DNA of 64,000 nucleotides from Pseudomonas mosselii (GCF_005796105.1 NZ_VAUO01000001.1:620001-684000), one strand, 5' to 3'; numbered from the stretch's first letter, positions 54,031-62,018 are shown. The notes: a model not told the origin generated them from the letters alone. Numbers and translations: made by a program.

Positions 54031-55097
54031 GGTGTTTTACCTGGGAGAGGGACGGAAGGAGTAGCCGGAGGCTTGGAACCGCTGAAAGTACTAACGCGGT
54101 GGCCGTCGAGGTCGCCAGTCATCACTCGGCCCGTGTTGCGGAAGTTGCTAGGGTGCTCGTAACGAACCACCCCATCACCGTTGACCAGGACAACTTGCCG
54201 TTCACCGTCCACGACGATCTGACCGGCAATGCGCCAATTACTGGAGAACGCCTGAGACGCCGCAGGAACAACGGAAGGTGATCCGTGTGGCAGTTGACCC
54301 GCGGGAACAGAGTTAACGGGCTGCTGAGCGACCGGAACAGGTGCAGAACCGCGATTGAAGAAGTGCAACACCCCCCAAATCGCAGTCGAACCACCGAAAA
54401 CGATCATGAACAAGAAAAACCACACCTTCGGGTTTTTCAGAATGTTCTGTCGATCATCGACCTGAACTTCATTGCCGCTGCCGCCTGCATACGACGAATA
54501 CAGCGGGAAAATTTCCGGGTCGTACTTCTTGTTCATCACATCGGCGCGAGTTTTAGCCGTCTGTTTCCAGCCTTCCCACATCTCGACCCGGTAAATTTTG
54601 TGCAGGCCCAGCGACTTGATTTTGGTCGTGCGGAACGACAGCTCGACCACCGTTTTCAAGATGCGATTCAGGTCGCCAATGTCCTGAACCATCAGCACCA
54701 GGTCACAGGTAACGCCGGATACCGGGTGCGCGTAATGACGATGCTCGCGGAAGAAAATCTTGTGTTCCGTACAGATCTTCTTATCAGTCCCCCAGAACCG
54801 CCAAGCCTCGTCGATGCAAACCAAATCCCCCGGTTGCACGAAGGTATCGACCGCCGTGCCGTGCGGGAGAAATTCAGGCTTGAACACATCGTCATTCGTG
54901 CAGTGCACCACCTCGCCGAGTTTCTCCAGGGCGATACCCTGCTTCTCGCGGATGTAGGCACGGATGGCATCGGAGTCGATGCCGTCGACGTTGGTTACAA
55001 CCCGGCGACCTTTAGCGACCGCAGGAACGATAACGGAGACGACGCATTCGAAGCTTTTGCCCGAGCCCATCAGCCCGGTATAGGCGTTGATAGGCAT
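54027..55097 (-). CDS. zot: Zot-family (pI-like) morphogenesis ATPase
   Basis: A 356-aa zonular-occludens-toxin-domain protein, the inner-membrane ATPase for filamentous phage assembly. Walker A is GLMGSGKS (8-15), Walker B LVCIDEAWRFWG (about 92-103). A membrane helix follows at about 236-256 (VWFFLFMIVFGGSTAIWGV), and the rest is a Pro/Ser-rich periplasmic tail. It is joined by overlaps to the secretin and DUF2523 genes. Confidence 0.92.
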   Translation of the reverse strand: MPINAYTGLMGSGKSFECVVSVIVPAVAKGRRVVTNVDGIDSDAIRAYIREKQGIALEKLGEVVHCTNDDVFKPEFLPHGTAVDTFVQPGDLVCIDEAWRFWGTDKKICTEHKIFFREHRHYAHPVSGVTCDLVLMVQDIGDLNRILKTVVELSFRTTKIKSLGLHKIYRVEMWEGWKQTAKTRADVMNKKYDPEIFPLYSSYAGGSGNEVQVDDRQNILKNPKVWFFLFMIVFGGSTAIWGVLHFFNRGSAPVPVAQQPVNSVPAGQLPHGSPSVVPAASQAFSSNWRIAGQIVVDGERQVVLVNGDGVVRYEHPSNFRNTGRVMTGDLDGHRVSTFSGSKPPATPSVPLPGKTP

Positions 55098-55384
55098 TAG
55101 CCGATTACCGGAATTCGACGGATCAGAAAGCGCGTAACCAATGCCGCAACCAGCAAAGGCACGCCGTTAGAAAACGCGAACAGGTCGAGGAAGTACCAGG
55201 TCGCCGCGCCGATCCCGCCAAACGCCGAAGTCAGACCAGCACCAGTTGGTAGCCACGAGGCCATGACACCAACCAGCTCAGCAACGATCCAATACAGCGC
55301 GACCATCACCACAAACTTAACCAGAACGCCACGAACCAACCAACCGAGCAGCGCGTTACCAGCCGAAAGCAAAATTCCGAACAT
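55097..55384 (-). CDS. DUF2523-family minor coat/membrane protein (pVI-like)
   Basis: A 95-aa very hydrophobic protein with three predicted membrane helices and a basic C-terminal RFLIRRIPVIG. Size, hydropathy and place between the adhesin and Zot genes match the DUF2523 proteins of Pseudomonas inoviruses, equated with the pVI minor capsid protein. Its stop overlaps the zot start by 1 nt. Confidence 0.8.
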   Translation of the reverse strand: MFGILLSAGNALLGWLVRGVLVKFVVMVALYWIVAELVGVMASWLPTGAGLTSAFGGIGAATWYFLDLFAFSNGVPLLVAALVTRFLIRRIPVIG

Positions 55385-55392
55385 AAATCACC

Positions 55393-56766
55393 TCACGCCG
55401 AAAGGACAATGAACAAGGCAGCAATCAGCCAAGCGACCAAACTGCCGTTGTAGAGCGGGCCGCGCACACCTTCGAACAGGGTGCAGTGAGCATCCATGCG
55501 AACGTGGGTATGCAAAACGGCAATGTCGAATTCCGGCTTCGGACACTCGCCCTGGTGCGACGGAACCTGAAAGTTTTTGAGGTCAGGCATTAGCCCAGTG
55601 ATCGGCGCAAGAATCTGCGCACCAGTCGGAGTCGGCTCAAGGGTCGGGGCACCGATCCCCGGATCAGAACCCAAATTGACCTGCGAGCCGGTACCAGGGT
55701 TAACCGGGTTCACCGCTTCTCCCGGTTTGGGCAGCGTGAACGGCGGATTCGATGGACTCGTGCCAGTTGATCCATTCGGAAACGGCGTCACGAAATCACC
55801 GACCGAGGGCCAGGAGCCTGGGTTAGATTTTTGCCAAGCTGCAGCATCAGCGACAGTAATCGGATCGCTGTAGGAATAAGGAAGGCCCTGATAGTCAGGC
55901 GCCTGAGCGGCTTTCTCCCATGCCAAGTTGGCAATTCCAGCAACCAGCGCCGGATTAAGATCCTTTGCCTTTTCGCTATCGCTCAACTGGTCGATAGCAG
56001 CTTGCATGCTCATATTCCCTGTCTTGCCGCCGGCACCAGTGTCACCGCCGATATCCGGAGCTGGATAAATTCCAACGCCTTTCTTATAGACGCCAGTTTC
56101 AGAGCCTTGAGGGCTGCCTGAAGTGTGGTAAGTAACATTCATATCTACTGTGAAATCAGGCCCAAGCCACGCTGCCGAACCAGTCGAAGTACATTGAGCC
56201 TGAGAAGCCTCTACCAATGAGGCCGGAATAGTGCACTGAATTTTTGAAACACTTACGCCATCAGCCCAACTGCCGTTAATTGCACCTTCTGGAGAACTCG
56301 CATAGGCATAAGCTGTTTCCCAATACGGGCCGCCGGCTACCAAGGCTCCTGGCAGAGCATTAGAACCTTCCGCAGCAACAACGTTTACCGTCGAGGAGTC
56401 AGGCCCAAAAATCCATTCAGTTACACCGTCAATTGCAAGGCTAACAGCGTAAGCAACAGCAACAGATACACCTGCAAAAACCGCTGCGGTAACCCAAGCT
56501 GGTGCAGTAATCGCACCAACAACAATAGTGGCAGCGCCGGCGCCGGCAGCAGCGGATATCACCGTCCCCGAAGTTTGAATCGTGGCAGCGTAACGAGGAT
56601 CGTTAGCGGCGAAACCTCGATTAACCATTTTTTGCTCAATTACGCCACCAACTGCATTACTTACTTTGACAGGAGCATACGCTGCAGCAGACGCAAAGAA
56701 CGGCATAAACACAAACGTAAAGAAAATAAGTTTTTTTGCAAAGAAAAGTAACATGAGCTTTTTCAT
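55393..56766 (-). CDS. Inovirus adsorption protein (TspB/pIII-like)
   Basis: A 457-aa secreted, membrane-anchored protein. A signal peptide (about 1-28, ending FFASAAAYA) leads an N-terminal domain. A Pro/Gly/Thr-rich linker at about 330-390 follows, and then a Cys-containing C-terminal domain (ECPKPEFDI, DAHCTLFEG) with a final membrane helix (VAWLIAALFIVLSA). This is the layout of TspB-like attachment proteins that bind the pilus and cap the virion. The central region is the part expected to vary between phages and set host range. Confidence 0.78.
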   Translation of the reverse strand: MKKLMLLFFAKKLIFFTFVFMPFFASAAAYAPVKVSNAVGGVIEQKMVNRGFAANDPRYAATIQTSGTVISAAAGAGAATIVVGAITAPAWVTAAVFAGVSVAVAYAVSLAIDGVTEWIFGPDSSTVNVVAAEGSNALPGALVAGGPYWETAYAYASSPEGAINGSWADGVSVSKIQCTIPASLVEASQAQCTSTGSAAWLGPDFTVDMNVTYHTSGSPQGSETGVYKKGVGIYPAPDIGGDTGAGGKTGNMSMQAAIDQLSDSEKAKDLNPALVAGIANLAWEKAAQAPDYQGLPYSYSDPITVADAAAWQKSNPGSWPSVGDFVTPFPNGSTGTSPSNPPFTLPKPGEAVNPVNPGTGSQVNLGSDPGIGAPTLEPTPTGAQILAPITGLMPDLKNFQVPSHQGECPKPEFDIAVLHTHVRMDAHCTLFEGVRGPLYNGSLVAWLIAALFIVLSA

Positions 56767-56923
56767 AAATCGTTATCCGCATAACCGGTTATTGTCGCCC
56801 AAGCACATAGCAAGCCAAAAACGAACATGAGCAAGTACCAGGCATCATTTGTTGTCACAATTTCAGCTTCCTGTAGACGAAAAAAAAGGGCGCGCCGAGG
56901 CAACGCCCTTAACGCAACCGTTA

Positions 56924-57151
56924 TTAACGACCGCGGATCATGCCAAGCACCATACTGGCCGCTTTCGAAGTGGCATAGATGGTGGCCAATACAGCACCAA
57001 TTGCCAAGATCCCCGCAACCACATCAGCGGCAGTGAAAGCGCCGGTGATTTCACTCAGGTCAATTGCTGCCGATGCCGTCTGGGCAGCAGTAACACCGAC
57101 AACAGCAGCAGTTACAGCAGCGACGGAGAGAGTTTTTTTACCTTTCATCAT
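56924..57151 (-). CDS. Major coat protein (pVIII-like)
   Basis: A 75-aa precursor. A signal peptide ends at QTASA, leaving a mature protein of about 47 residues starting AIDLSEITG. It has one membrane helix (VVAGILAIGAVLATIYA) and a basic end (MIRGR) that would face the ssDNA. AAGGA lies 5 nt before ATG 57151. Size, architecture and position are typical of inovirus major coat proteins. Confidence 0.88.
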   Translation of the reverse strand: MMKGKKTLSVAAVTAAVVGVTAAQTASAAIDLSEITGAFTAADVVAGILAIGAVLATIYATSKAASMVLGMIRGR

Positions 57152-57195
57152 AGTTATCCTTACGAAAACCCGGCATCCGGCCGGTACGGCTTCCC

Positions 57196-57432
57196 TCAAC
57201 GACGACGTATGAGGTTCAAGATCGTGCCAACACCACGAGCAGTCAACCAAAAAAGCAGAGTAGTACCAAAAGCAAATGACCAGAATGCTAATGCCTGGAC
57301 ATAGTCAAACGGTACAGCTGCAGCTTGAACAGCGGAAAACTCAGAGGGTGTTAACAATATAAAGTTAGTGCATGGTATTTCTTGGCTGGCAATCACAAAG
57401 CCGTTTACATCTACAGCTGTGCAAATCGCCAC
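57196..57432 (-). CDS. Small phage membrane protein
   Basis: A 78-aa protein with one strong membrane helix (LAFWSFAFGTTLLFWLTA) and a basic C-terminus ending LIRRR. It lies between the ssDNA-binding and major coat genes, where filamentous phages encode minor coat proteins of the pVII/pIX class. The longer N-terminal region (about 45 residues) is unusual for pVII/pIX. Confidence 0.65.
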   Translation of the reverse strand: MAICTAVDVNGFVIASQEIPCTNFILLTPSEFSAVQAAAVPFDYVQALAFWSFAFGTTLLFWLTARGVGTILNLIRRR

Positions 57433-57434
57433 AA

Positions 57435-57716
57435 TTAACTAACTTTTGCCGCTGGAGCCGAGTTAACCCGGCGACCCTGACGCGGATCCACATCAAAGCT
57501 CAAACGTCCATCACGAACATCGGCAATAATGTCACATTCGTAAGTCCCAACTGATGGGACCTGATTAGGCATCTCTGCATAAAACGAAGCTTTCTGTGGA
57601 TAAGGAACATTCGGCAGATGCACATAGGCCTCAAACATGCAGTAAGGTTTTCCGCTTTTTGCTGCGGTGCCACTGCGATGATTGCCAGTCACTTCAACAA
57701 GGATGGTGTTAGACAT
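57435..57716 (-). CDS. Phage single-stranded DNA-binding protein (pV-like)
   Basis: A 93-aa OB-fold protein: MSNTILVEVTGNHRSG at the start, KSGKPYCMFEAYVHLP in the middle and VGTYECDIIADVRDGRLSF near the end, as in Pseudomonas and Xanthomonas filamentous-phage DNA-binding proteins. It would coat newly made ssDNA and switch replication to packaging. ATG 57716 is chosen over an upstream extension to 57779; GAGAGGG lies 10 nt upstream. Confidence 0.8.
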   Translation of the reverse strand: MSNTILVEVTGNHRSGTAAKSGKPYCMFEAYVHLPNVPYPQKASFYAEMPNQVPSVGTYECDIIADVRDGRLSFDVDPRQGRRVNSAPAAKVS

Positions 57717-57821
57717 GGTTTGTTGCCCTCTCTCAATGTTGGAAAGCCAGGAGCGGTGCCAGGCTTGCAATATGCCCAACTGGGCACAGGAATTTTAGGA
57801 GTTCACCTAAATTGATAATCT

Positions 57822-58052
57822 TCAGTATCCAAGCCAATCTGCAATGCAAGGAGTGCCATACTCCTGACTGACTAGGTACCACTGTTTTTCGGGTTTAGCG
57901 CCCTGCTCTTTCCGAGCGTCAAGAACAGCAATGGTTGCAGCCACTTGCGCAGCCAAGACAGGATTAATTGCAGAGCGAATCTGGCGTTGCTGTTCGAGAA
58001 CACGCCTTTGACCATCAGAAAGCTGAGCACCTTGAAAACTAACCGTCCTCAC
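57822..58052 (-). CDS. Small hypothetical phage protein
   Basis: A 76-aa protein, helical in the first half (QRRVLEQQRQIRSAINPVLA), without membrane segments. It overlaps the end of the replication initiator by 4 nt (ATGA), so it is likely translated with it. It may be a pX-like or regulatory factor; no family is recognised. Confidence 0.6.
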   Translation of the reverse strand: MRTVSFQGAQLSDGQRRVLEQQRQIRSAINPVLAAQVAATIAVLDARKEQGAKPEKQWYLVSQEYGTPCIADWLGY

Positions 58053-59179
58053 GCTGCCACCTGTAGGTGATTAGCACGGCGATACCACGCTGGCATGGGC
58101 AACGATGACTTAGTAACTTCTCGGCACTGACGTACAAACACAGGAGCGAAACGTGAAGTATCACAAGCATTACGAATGTTGATACCGATTTTGTTCAGTC
58201 GAGCGGCATGGGTTTCAAAAGCTCGCTTTGAAAGACCATGAGCACTGCCATGCATCCAGATCATGGCCTGAGCAGCAGTGGCGTTAGCCGCTTGTCGGCT
58301 AGAGACGACATGCTCCTCAAGGAGCTTGTCAGCAATGGTCATCATATCCATGGCCGTCACCTTCATTCGTTCGTCAATGGCAAGAAATTCATCATGTATT
58401 TCAATAAAGCGGGCTTCGTTGAATAGGCCCCAGTAGGCCAGCCCTTCGCGCTTCAAATATTCTGCTTTTAATTCTTGTTCCATACGAACTACGCCATTTG
58501 AGGCGCAGTAGTCGCGAACTTTCGCCACGTATTTAAACTCTTCAGAGCTGTCACCAAACTCGCGCTTAATTTTCGGTAAAAGGTTCTGATCCATTTCAAA
58601 AGCCTTGTCATAGGCTTTTCGATATTGGAGCCGACCGCCTTTGCCATTCCCCTTCGGGGTCCAGGCAACAGTCCGGCCATTGGGATACAAATAGCCAATG
58701 CTATGGCCGATGCGCTGGGACGAGACGCCACGTAAGTACGCGAGGACGTTACCCTCACCGAAGGCAATGTTGGTCGTCAGGTCAACGCGATGAATCACCG
58801 CACCATCAGCAACCAGATCACTAGACTTACCACCAGAAGCACCATCACGAACCATGACGCGAGAGCAACGGCTAAACGGCGGCAAACCGTATTGAGCAAG
58901 CAGACCGTTGTAGACCGAAACACACTGATCGAGAGTGCAGAAACCAAAAAGGTTATCCAGGCGCCCTACCCGGCTCGGGTTACCGTCAACTCGAACGTTG
59001 CGCCCAGATACATGAATGGTGACGGAGGTTGAGTAGCTTTCACGGTGAACAAACCGCGGCTGCTTGGTGCTCAAAACCTCATTTGTGTTGGCGTCGACGG
59101 TCAGGGTGAACACATCGCAGACGACTGGAAGGTCATGCGTGTGCTCCTGAGAGATGGTCAGCCAATCGATAAACATCAC
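58049..59179 (-). CDS. Phage replication initiation protein (pII/X family)
   Basis: A 376-aa initiator of rolling-circle replication in the phage/plasmid replication II/X (Phage_CRI) family. Recognisable parts are IDWLTISQEH at the start, HRVDLTTNIAFGE (metal-binding-like HRVD), RLQYRKAYDKAFEM, and RMEQELKAEYLKREGLAYWG with the conserved RxExELK. A catalytic tyrosine cannot be pinned by eye; YRKAYDK is a candidate. It is the first gene of the minus-strand phage operon, facing the repressor. Confidence 0.82.
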   Translation of the reverse strand: MMFIDWLTISQEHTHDLPVVCDVFTLTVDANTNEVLSTKQPRFVHRESYSTSVTIHVSGRNVRVDGNPSRVGRLDNLFGFCTLDQCVSVYNGLLAQYGLPPFSRCSRVMVRDGASGGKSSDLVADGAVIHRVDLTTNIAFGEGNVLAYLRGVSSQRIGHSIGYLYPNGRTVAWTPKGNGKGGRLQYRKAYDKAFEMDQNLLPKIKREFGDSSEEFKYVAKVRDYCASNGVVRMEQELKAEYLKREGLAYWGLFNEARFIEIHDEFLAIDERMKVTAMDMMTIADKLLEEHVVSSRQAANATAAQAMIWMHGSAHGLSKRAFETHAARLNKIGINIRNACDTSRFAPVFVRQCREVTKSSLPMPAWYRRANHLQVAA

Positions 59180-59191
59180 AATTCCTTGTCA

Positions 59192-59269
59192 ATACCGGAA
59201 TACCGGTAAGCGAATGCCGGTATGCTAACCATTGCGAATGCCTAAAAGCAAGCATTTCAATACCGGTAT
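59192..59269. promoter_or_regulatory. Repressor operators between rep and repressor genes
   Basis: ATACCGG (59192), ATACCGGTA (59200-59208), ATGCCGGTAT (59214-59223) and the perfect palindrome ATACCGGTAT (59260-59269) crowd the 132-bp divergent region. They are probable binding sites for the XRE repressor at 59312. Confidence 0.65.
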
Positions 59270-59311
59270 AACGGAACTGTACATTTGAACAGTATTTACG
59301 ATCTAGGCACT

Positions 59312-59665
59312 ATGAAGAGCCAGAGCGAGCGGACCATGGTTTTCAGTGAGAACCTGAAGAAATTCAGGAAAGCTCGAGGCCTCACACAGCCTCAAGTCTG
59401 GGGTCCTGCGGGTATCGCGAAGTCAAGCTACACGTCCTATGAGGCTGGATCGCAAATGCCTTCAGCTGAAAAGGTCGTGGAGCTGGCAAAGGTCTTGGGT
59501 GTCACGACCGACGAGCTGCTGTTAGGTGAAGAAGAGATGACGGTATCCGAGGATCTGAAGCCCATCTTAAAGCGATTCGACCAGCTCCCACCGGAGTACA
59601 GAAATCAGGCACGTATAGCCCTGAAAGGTGTGCTGTTTGGTTTCGAGCAGGAAGCGTTGAAGTAG
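59312..59665 (+). CDS. XRE-family phage repressor
   Basis: A 117-aa regulator with an HTH at about residues 10-65: FRKARGLTQPQVWGPAGIAK, then SSYTSYEAGSQMPSAEKVVE and VLGVTTDELLLGE. A helical tail follows. ATG 59312 has AGG 5 nt upstream; the frame is open to TTG 59285. It is divergent from the replication initiator across a cluster of CCGGTAT-type sites, the usual lysogeny switch of Pf-like phages. Confidence 0.82.
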   Translation: MKSQSERTMVFSENLKKFRKARGLTQPQVWGPAGIAKSSYTSYEAGSQMPSAEKVVELAKVLGVTTDELLLGEEEMTVSEDLKPILKRFDQLPPEYRNQARIALKGVLFGFEQEALK

Positions 59666-59670
59666 TCGAA

Positions 59671-59715
59671 ACCGAAGATGTCTTCGGTAAAGTGGGGGTG
59701 TAACAGCACCCCCAC
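59671..59715 (+). terminator. Double hairpin after the repressor gene
   Basis: ACCGAAGA/TCTTCGGT (59671-59688, 2-nt loop) is followed by GTGGGGGTG/CACCCCCAC (59692-59715, 6-nt loop). Both stems are perfect. They lie between the repressor and the convergent HEPN-like gene and should stop transcription. Confidence 0.65.
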
Positions 59716-59759
59716 CTCGCTTCGCTCGGTCCCAGGCAAAAAATCACCTGATCTCGGGG

Positions 59760-60593
59760 TCACGGCGTTGGCGAAGCGGTTCTCTCAAGCACTGGTGGAA
59801 GGTGAAGCCCGACAAACACCAGGAAAGAAAAAGCCTTGAAGCTGTTGATTTCGGAACCGTAGTCAGAAGTCTCCCCGTGCATGACCTGGTGCCGGTTGAG
59901 CGCATCGAAAACACCTGGCGTACGCTGCTTACTGTTCTTGAGAAAATCAGAATTGTGAAGCTCGAAAAGCGGGTGTAAGAGATCGGCCGAACGAGAATCG
60001 CCTTGAATGGCCTGCTGCGCGCGTACTGCAGCGCGAACGTGATTACTTGTCCCCCTGTTAGGTTTAGCCAGCGGCTGTTCTACCCCAAAACACTGAGCAC
60101 AAATGCCATCAGCCTGTGCAATGAAAACAGGCACAGAAAGCAGATATCCCTCCTCCCCCCATTCTTGGTGAGCCCGGACGGCTGCTGAGATAGGCTGCGC
60201 TCGATCAGGATATTTTTCGATCAGCTCACAGGCAAAGACGTTGAGGTTTTCACGAAAATAGTCCGCCATATAGGCATCAAGCTCTTCTGGCCCGAGCTGC
60301 TCGATGGCCTTAACGAGTGTGAGAACCTCCCTAATTGAAACGTGCCAACCAAAAAACCAGCCCCTGTCCAAAGCCAGCTGCATGGCTGCCTTAGAACGGG
60401 TGGAGAGAGTCATGACCTGGTTAAGTCTGTCTGGCCAGTCTTCTGGTAACCGAGAAAGAGCTTCCAATGTCTTGGAGATGGCATTTGAAGCGACGGTCGC
60501 GACAGGCAGTAGGGCGTTGAAGAACTGCTTCGCATATGGGGCGAACATTTCAGAAAGCTCTTTCAATCGTTCAGTCTGATCGCCGTTACTCAT
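59760..60593 (-). CDS. HEPN-like cargo protein of the prophage
   Basis: A 277-aa helical protein. Its C-terminal RHQVMHGETSDYGSEINSFK followed by AFSFLVFVGL has the R(x4)H-type arrangement and downstream helix seen in HEPN-family RNases and Abi proteins. The N-terminal 120 residues are helical, with no recognised domain. It lies outside the phage structural operon, beyond the repressor, the usual place for cargo genes. ATG 60593 is used; the frame extends to TTG 60611. RNase or anti-phage activity is inference. Confidence 0.6.
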   Translation of the reverse strand: MSNGDQTERLKELSEMFAPYAKQFFNALLPVATVASNAISKTLEALSRLPEDWPDRLNQVMTLSTRSKAAMQLALDRGWFFGWHVSIREVLTLVKAIEQLGPEELDAYMADYFRENLNVFACELIEKYPDRAQPISAAVRAHQEWGEEGYLLSVPVFIAQADGICAQCFGVEQPLAKPNRGTSNHVRAAVRAQQAIQGDSRSADLLHPLFELHNSDFLKNSKQRTPGVFDALNRHQVMHGETSDYGSEINSFKAFSFLVFVGLHLPPVLERTASPTP

Positions 60594-60602
60594 TTTGAGA
60601 CA

Positions 60603-60831
60603 GCCCCTCAAGTGTCATGAATTTCGAAGATAGGAAACCAAGAGCAAAAGCAGTTTGACGCCAGAGGATAGCAGCTGAAAAGGCGGGAAAACTGACGCGC
60701 TGCGCTTGTCAGCCGAATCTGAGCCCCCGGCTGGGACGGTCGCGGAGCGACTGATCCCAACCAGGCACTCAGCTTCGGCCCCTAAACTGTCAAAAATGCC
60801 CCTCAAATGTCGAGGTCGGCCCCTCAAGTGT
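60603..60831. repeat. Three iteron-like 13-mers and hairpin repeat copy
   Basis: GCCCCTCAAGTGT occurs at 60603-60615 and 60819-60831, with GCCCCTCAAATGT at 60798-60810; the last two are 21 bp apart, two helical turns. The second copy of the 19-bp hairpin motif is at 60692-60710. The gap holds no gene and may be a phage replication or regulatory region. Confidence 0.5.
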
Positions 60832-60833
60832 TA

Positions 60834-61064
60834 TTAGAGATCCTGGATCAGCGCGGCGACAGATCTCAGCTTTTCAACCAGGCCATCCAGCTCGGCGGAT
60901 TCGTCATCGAGCTGACGAACCCTGGAACGCAGCTTGCGAATGTCAGCCACCAGGACGCCGTACGAATCAATCAGCGACTCGATGGCATGCTCAGGGTCAG
61001 GGTTGGCCATGTAGGCCTTGGCATCGCGCACGGCGCGATCAGAGAGCGAGAGTTGGATGCGCAT
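60834..61064 (-). CDS. Small coiled-coil hypothetical protein
   Basis: A 76-aa protein. It starts MRIQLSLSDRAVRDAK, a beta-strand plus helix like a ribbon-helix-helix N-terminus, followed by a coiled coil (LRSRVRQLDDESAELDGLVE). AGGG lies 7 nt before the ATG. The iteron-like repeats adjoin its 3' end and the dif-like sequence lies 53 bp upstream of its start. It could be a DNA-binding accessory factor. Confidence 0.55.
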   Translation of the reverse strand: MRIQLSLSDRAVRDAKAYMANPDPEHAIESLIDSYGVLVADIRKLRSRVRQLDDESAELDGLVEKLRSVAALIQDL

Positions 61065-61116
61065 AATGGACCCTATATTAAGCGACGTCCGGAGCCGGTG
61101 GCATTATCCGGACGCC

Positions 61117-61148
61117 GCTCAACATAAGGCCCTGTCATTATGCGCAGA
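61117..61148 (-). other. dif-like sequence, possible prophage right end
   Basis: GCTCAACATAA, 10 nt, TTATGCGCAGA. The right arm matches 9 of 11 positions of the XerC arm in the dif at 51716 and the left arm 8 of 11 of the XerD arm, but the centre is 10 nt rather than 6. Filamentous-phage attachment sites often have altered centres, so this may be attR. Confidence 0.4.
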
Positions 61149-61203
61149 TCCGTATTTCCCATACGATCCACACCCAGGGTACATTTCAATCCTGGTAACC
61201 CTC

Positions 61204-61854
61204 ATGGACTTTCAACCTTCAAAGCCGACCATGCCCCCATCCATGTCTCACCATCCATCCGCGGATCAGATCATCAGTCTCTATGATCGCCACGCCACCA
61301 CTTGGAACGATCTGCGCATCAACCATTTCGTCGACCGCAAATGGATCGAGCGCTTCCGTTCGTTGCTACCGGCGGCTGCAACCGTCCTGGATCTCGGCTG
61401 CGGTTCTGGACAGCCCGTGGCGCGTTATCTGATCGATGGTGGCGCGTCTGTTGTCGGTGTGGATTCGTCTGCGCAGATGCTCGCACTGTGCAGCACGCAA
61501 TTTCCAACGCAGGCATGGATTCACGCAGACATGCGCGACCTTGTGCTCGATCGCCAATTCGAAGCCATTCTGGCCTGGAACAGCTTTTTCCATCTCAAGC
61601 CTGACGATCAACGCCAGATGTTCCGCATATTCCAGCACCATGCCGCACCCGGCGCGTTGCTAATGTTCACCAGTGGGCCTTCCCATGGCGAAGCACTGGG
61701 CGTGTTCGAGGGTGAAACGCTGTACCATGCGAGCCTCGATCCACAGGAGTACGCTATGCAGCTGACCGACCACGGCTTCGAATTGCTGGAGCACATCGTG
61801 GAGGATCCAGAATGCGGTGGGCAGACGGTTTGGCTTGGGCGTCGCCTACCCTGA
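61204..61854 (+). CDS. Class I SAM-dependent methyltransferase
   Basis: A 216-aa methyltransferase. Motif I is VLDLGCGSGQPVARYL (about 57-72), the acidic post-I residue is in VVGVDSSAQML, motif II/IV ILAWNSFFHLKPDDQ, and the C-terminal TDHGFELLEHIVEDP is typical of small Tam/UbiE-like enzymes. The frame is open upstream to 61018 across the dif-like site, but the domain starts after 61240; ATG 61204 or 61243 are the reasonable starts. It lies between the dif-like site and the right 36-bp repeat. The substrate is unknown. Confidence 0.82.
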   Translation: MDFQPSKPTMPPSMSHHPSADQIISLYDRHATTWNDLRINHFVDRKWIERFRSLLPAAATVLDLGCGSGQPVARYLIDGGASVVGVDSSAQMLALCSTQFPTQAWIHADMRDLVLDRQFEAILAWNSFFHLKPDDQRQMFRIFQHHAAPGALLMFTSGPSHGEALGVFEGETLYHASLDPQEYAMQLTDHGFELLEHIVEDPECGGQTVWLGRRLP

Positions 61855-61872
61855 TTTATATGCACTCTAATT

Positions 61873-61908
61873 ATAACTATGCTAAATATTCATTTAGTTG
61901 AGTTATAT
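61873..61908. repeat. 36-bp direct repeat, right copy
   Basis: Differs from the left copy (52534-52569) at two positions, 9 and 28. It starts 18 bp after the methyltransferase stop, so it could also act as that gene's AT-rich dyad terminator. The distance to the left copy is 9339 bp. Confidence 0.7.
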
Positions 61909-62018
61909 ATAGCGTCCATCAGTCATCCATCAGAAACAACATAGTATTTTGCTAATGGAACCTGAGCGCCGTTCTGTCCAACCGCCGCAGACCGGAGATT
62001 ATATGCACCCTCCCCCAA

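Larger units (their letters stand above)
51744..61148. mobile_element. Inovirus-type (filamentous) prophage next to dif
   Basis: The interval holds the inovirus gene set in order on the minus strand (replication initiator, ssDNA-binding protein, small membrane protein, major coat, adhesin, DUF2523, Zot, secretin) with a divergent repressor. There is no phage-encoded integrase; dif at the left and a dif-like sequence at 61117-61148 suggest XerCD-mediated integration. An alternative border pair is the 36-bp direct repeat at 52534 and 61873. The exact ends are therefore uncertain. Confidence 0.7.
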
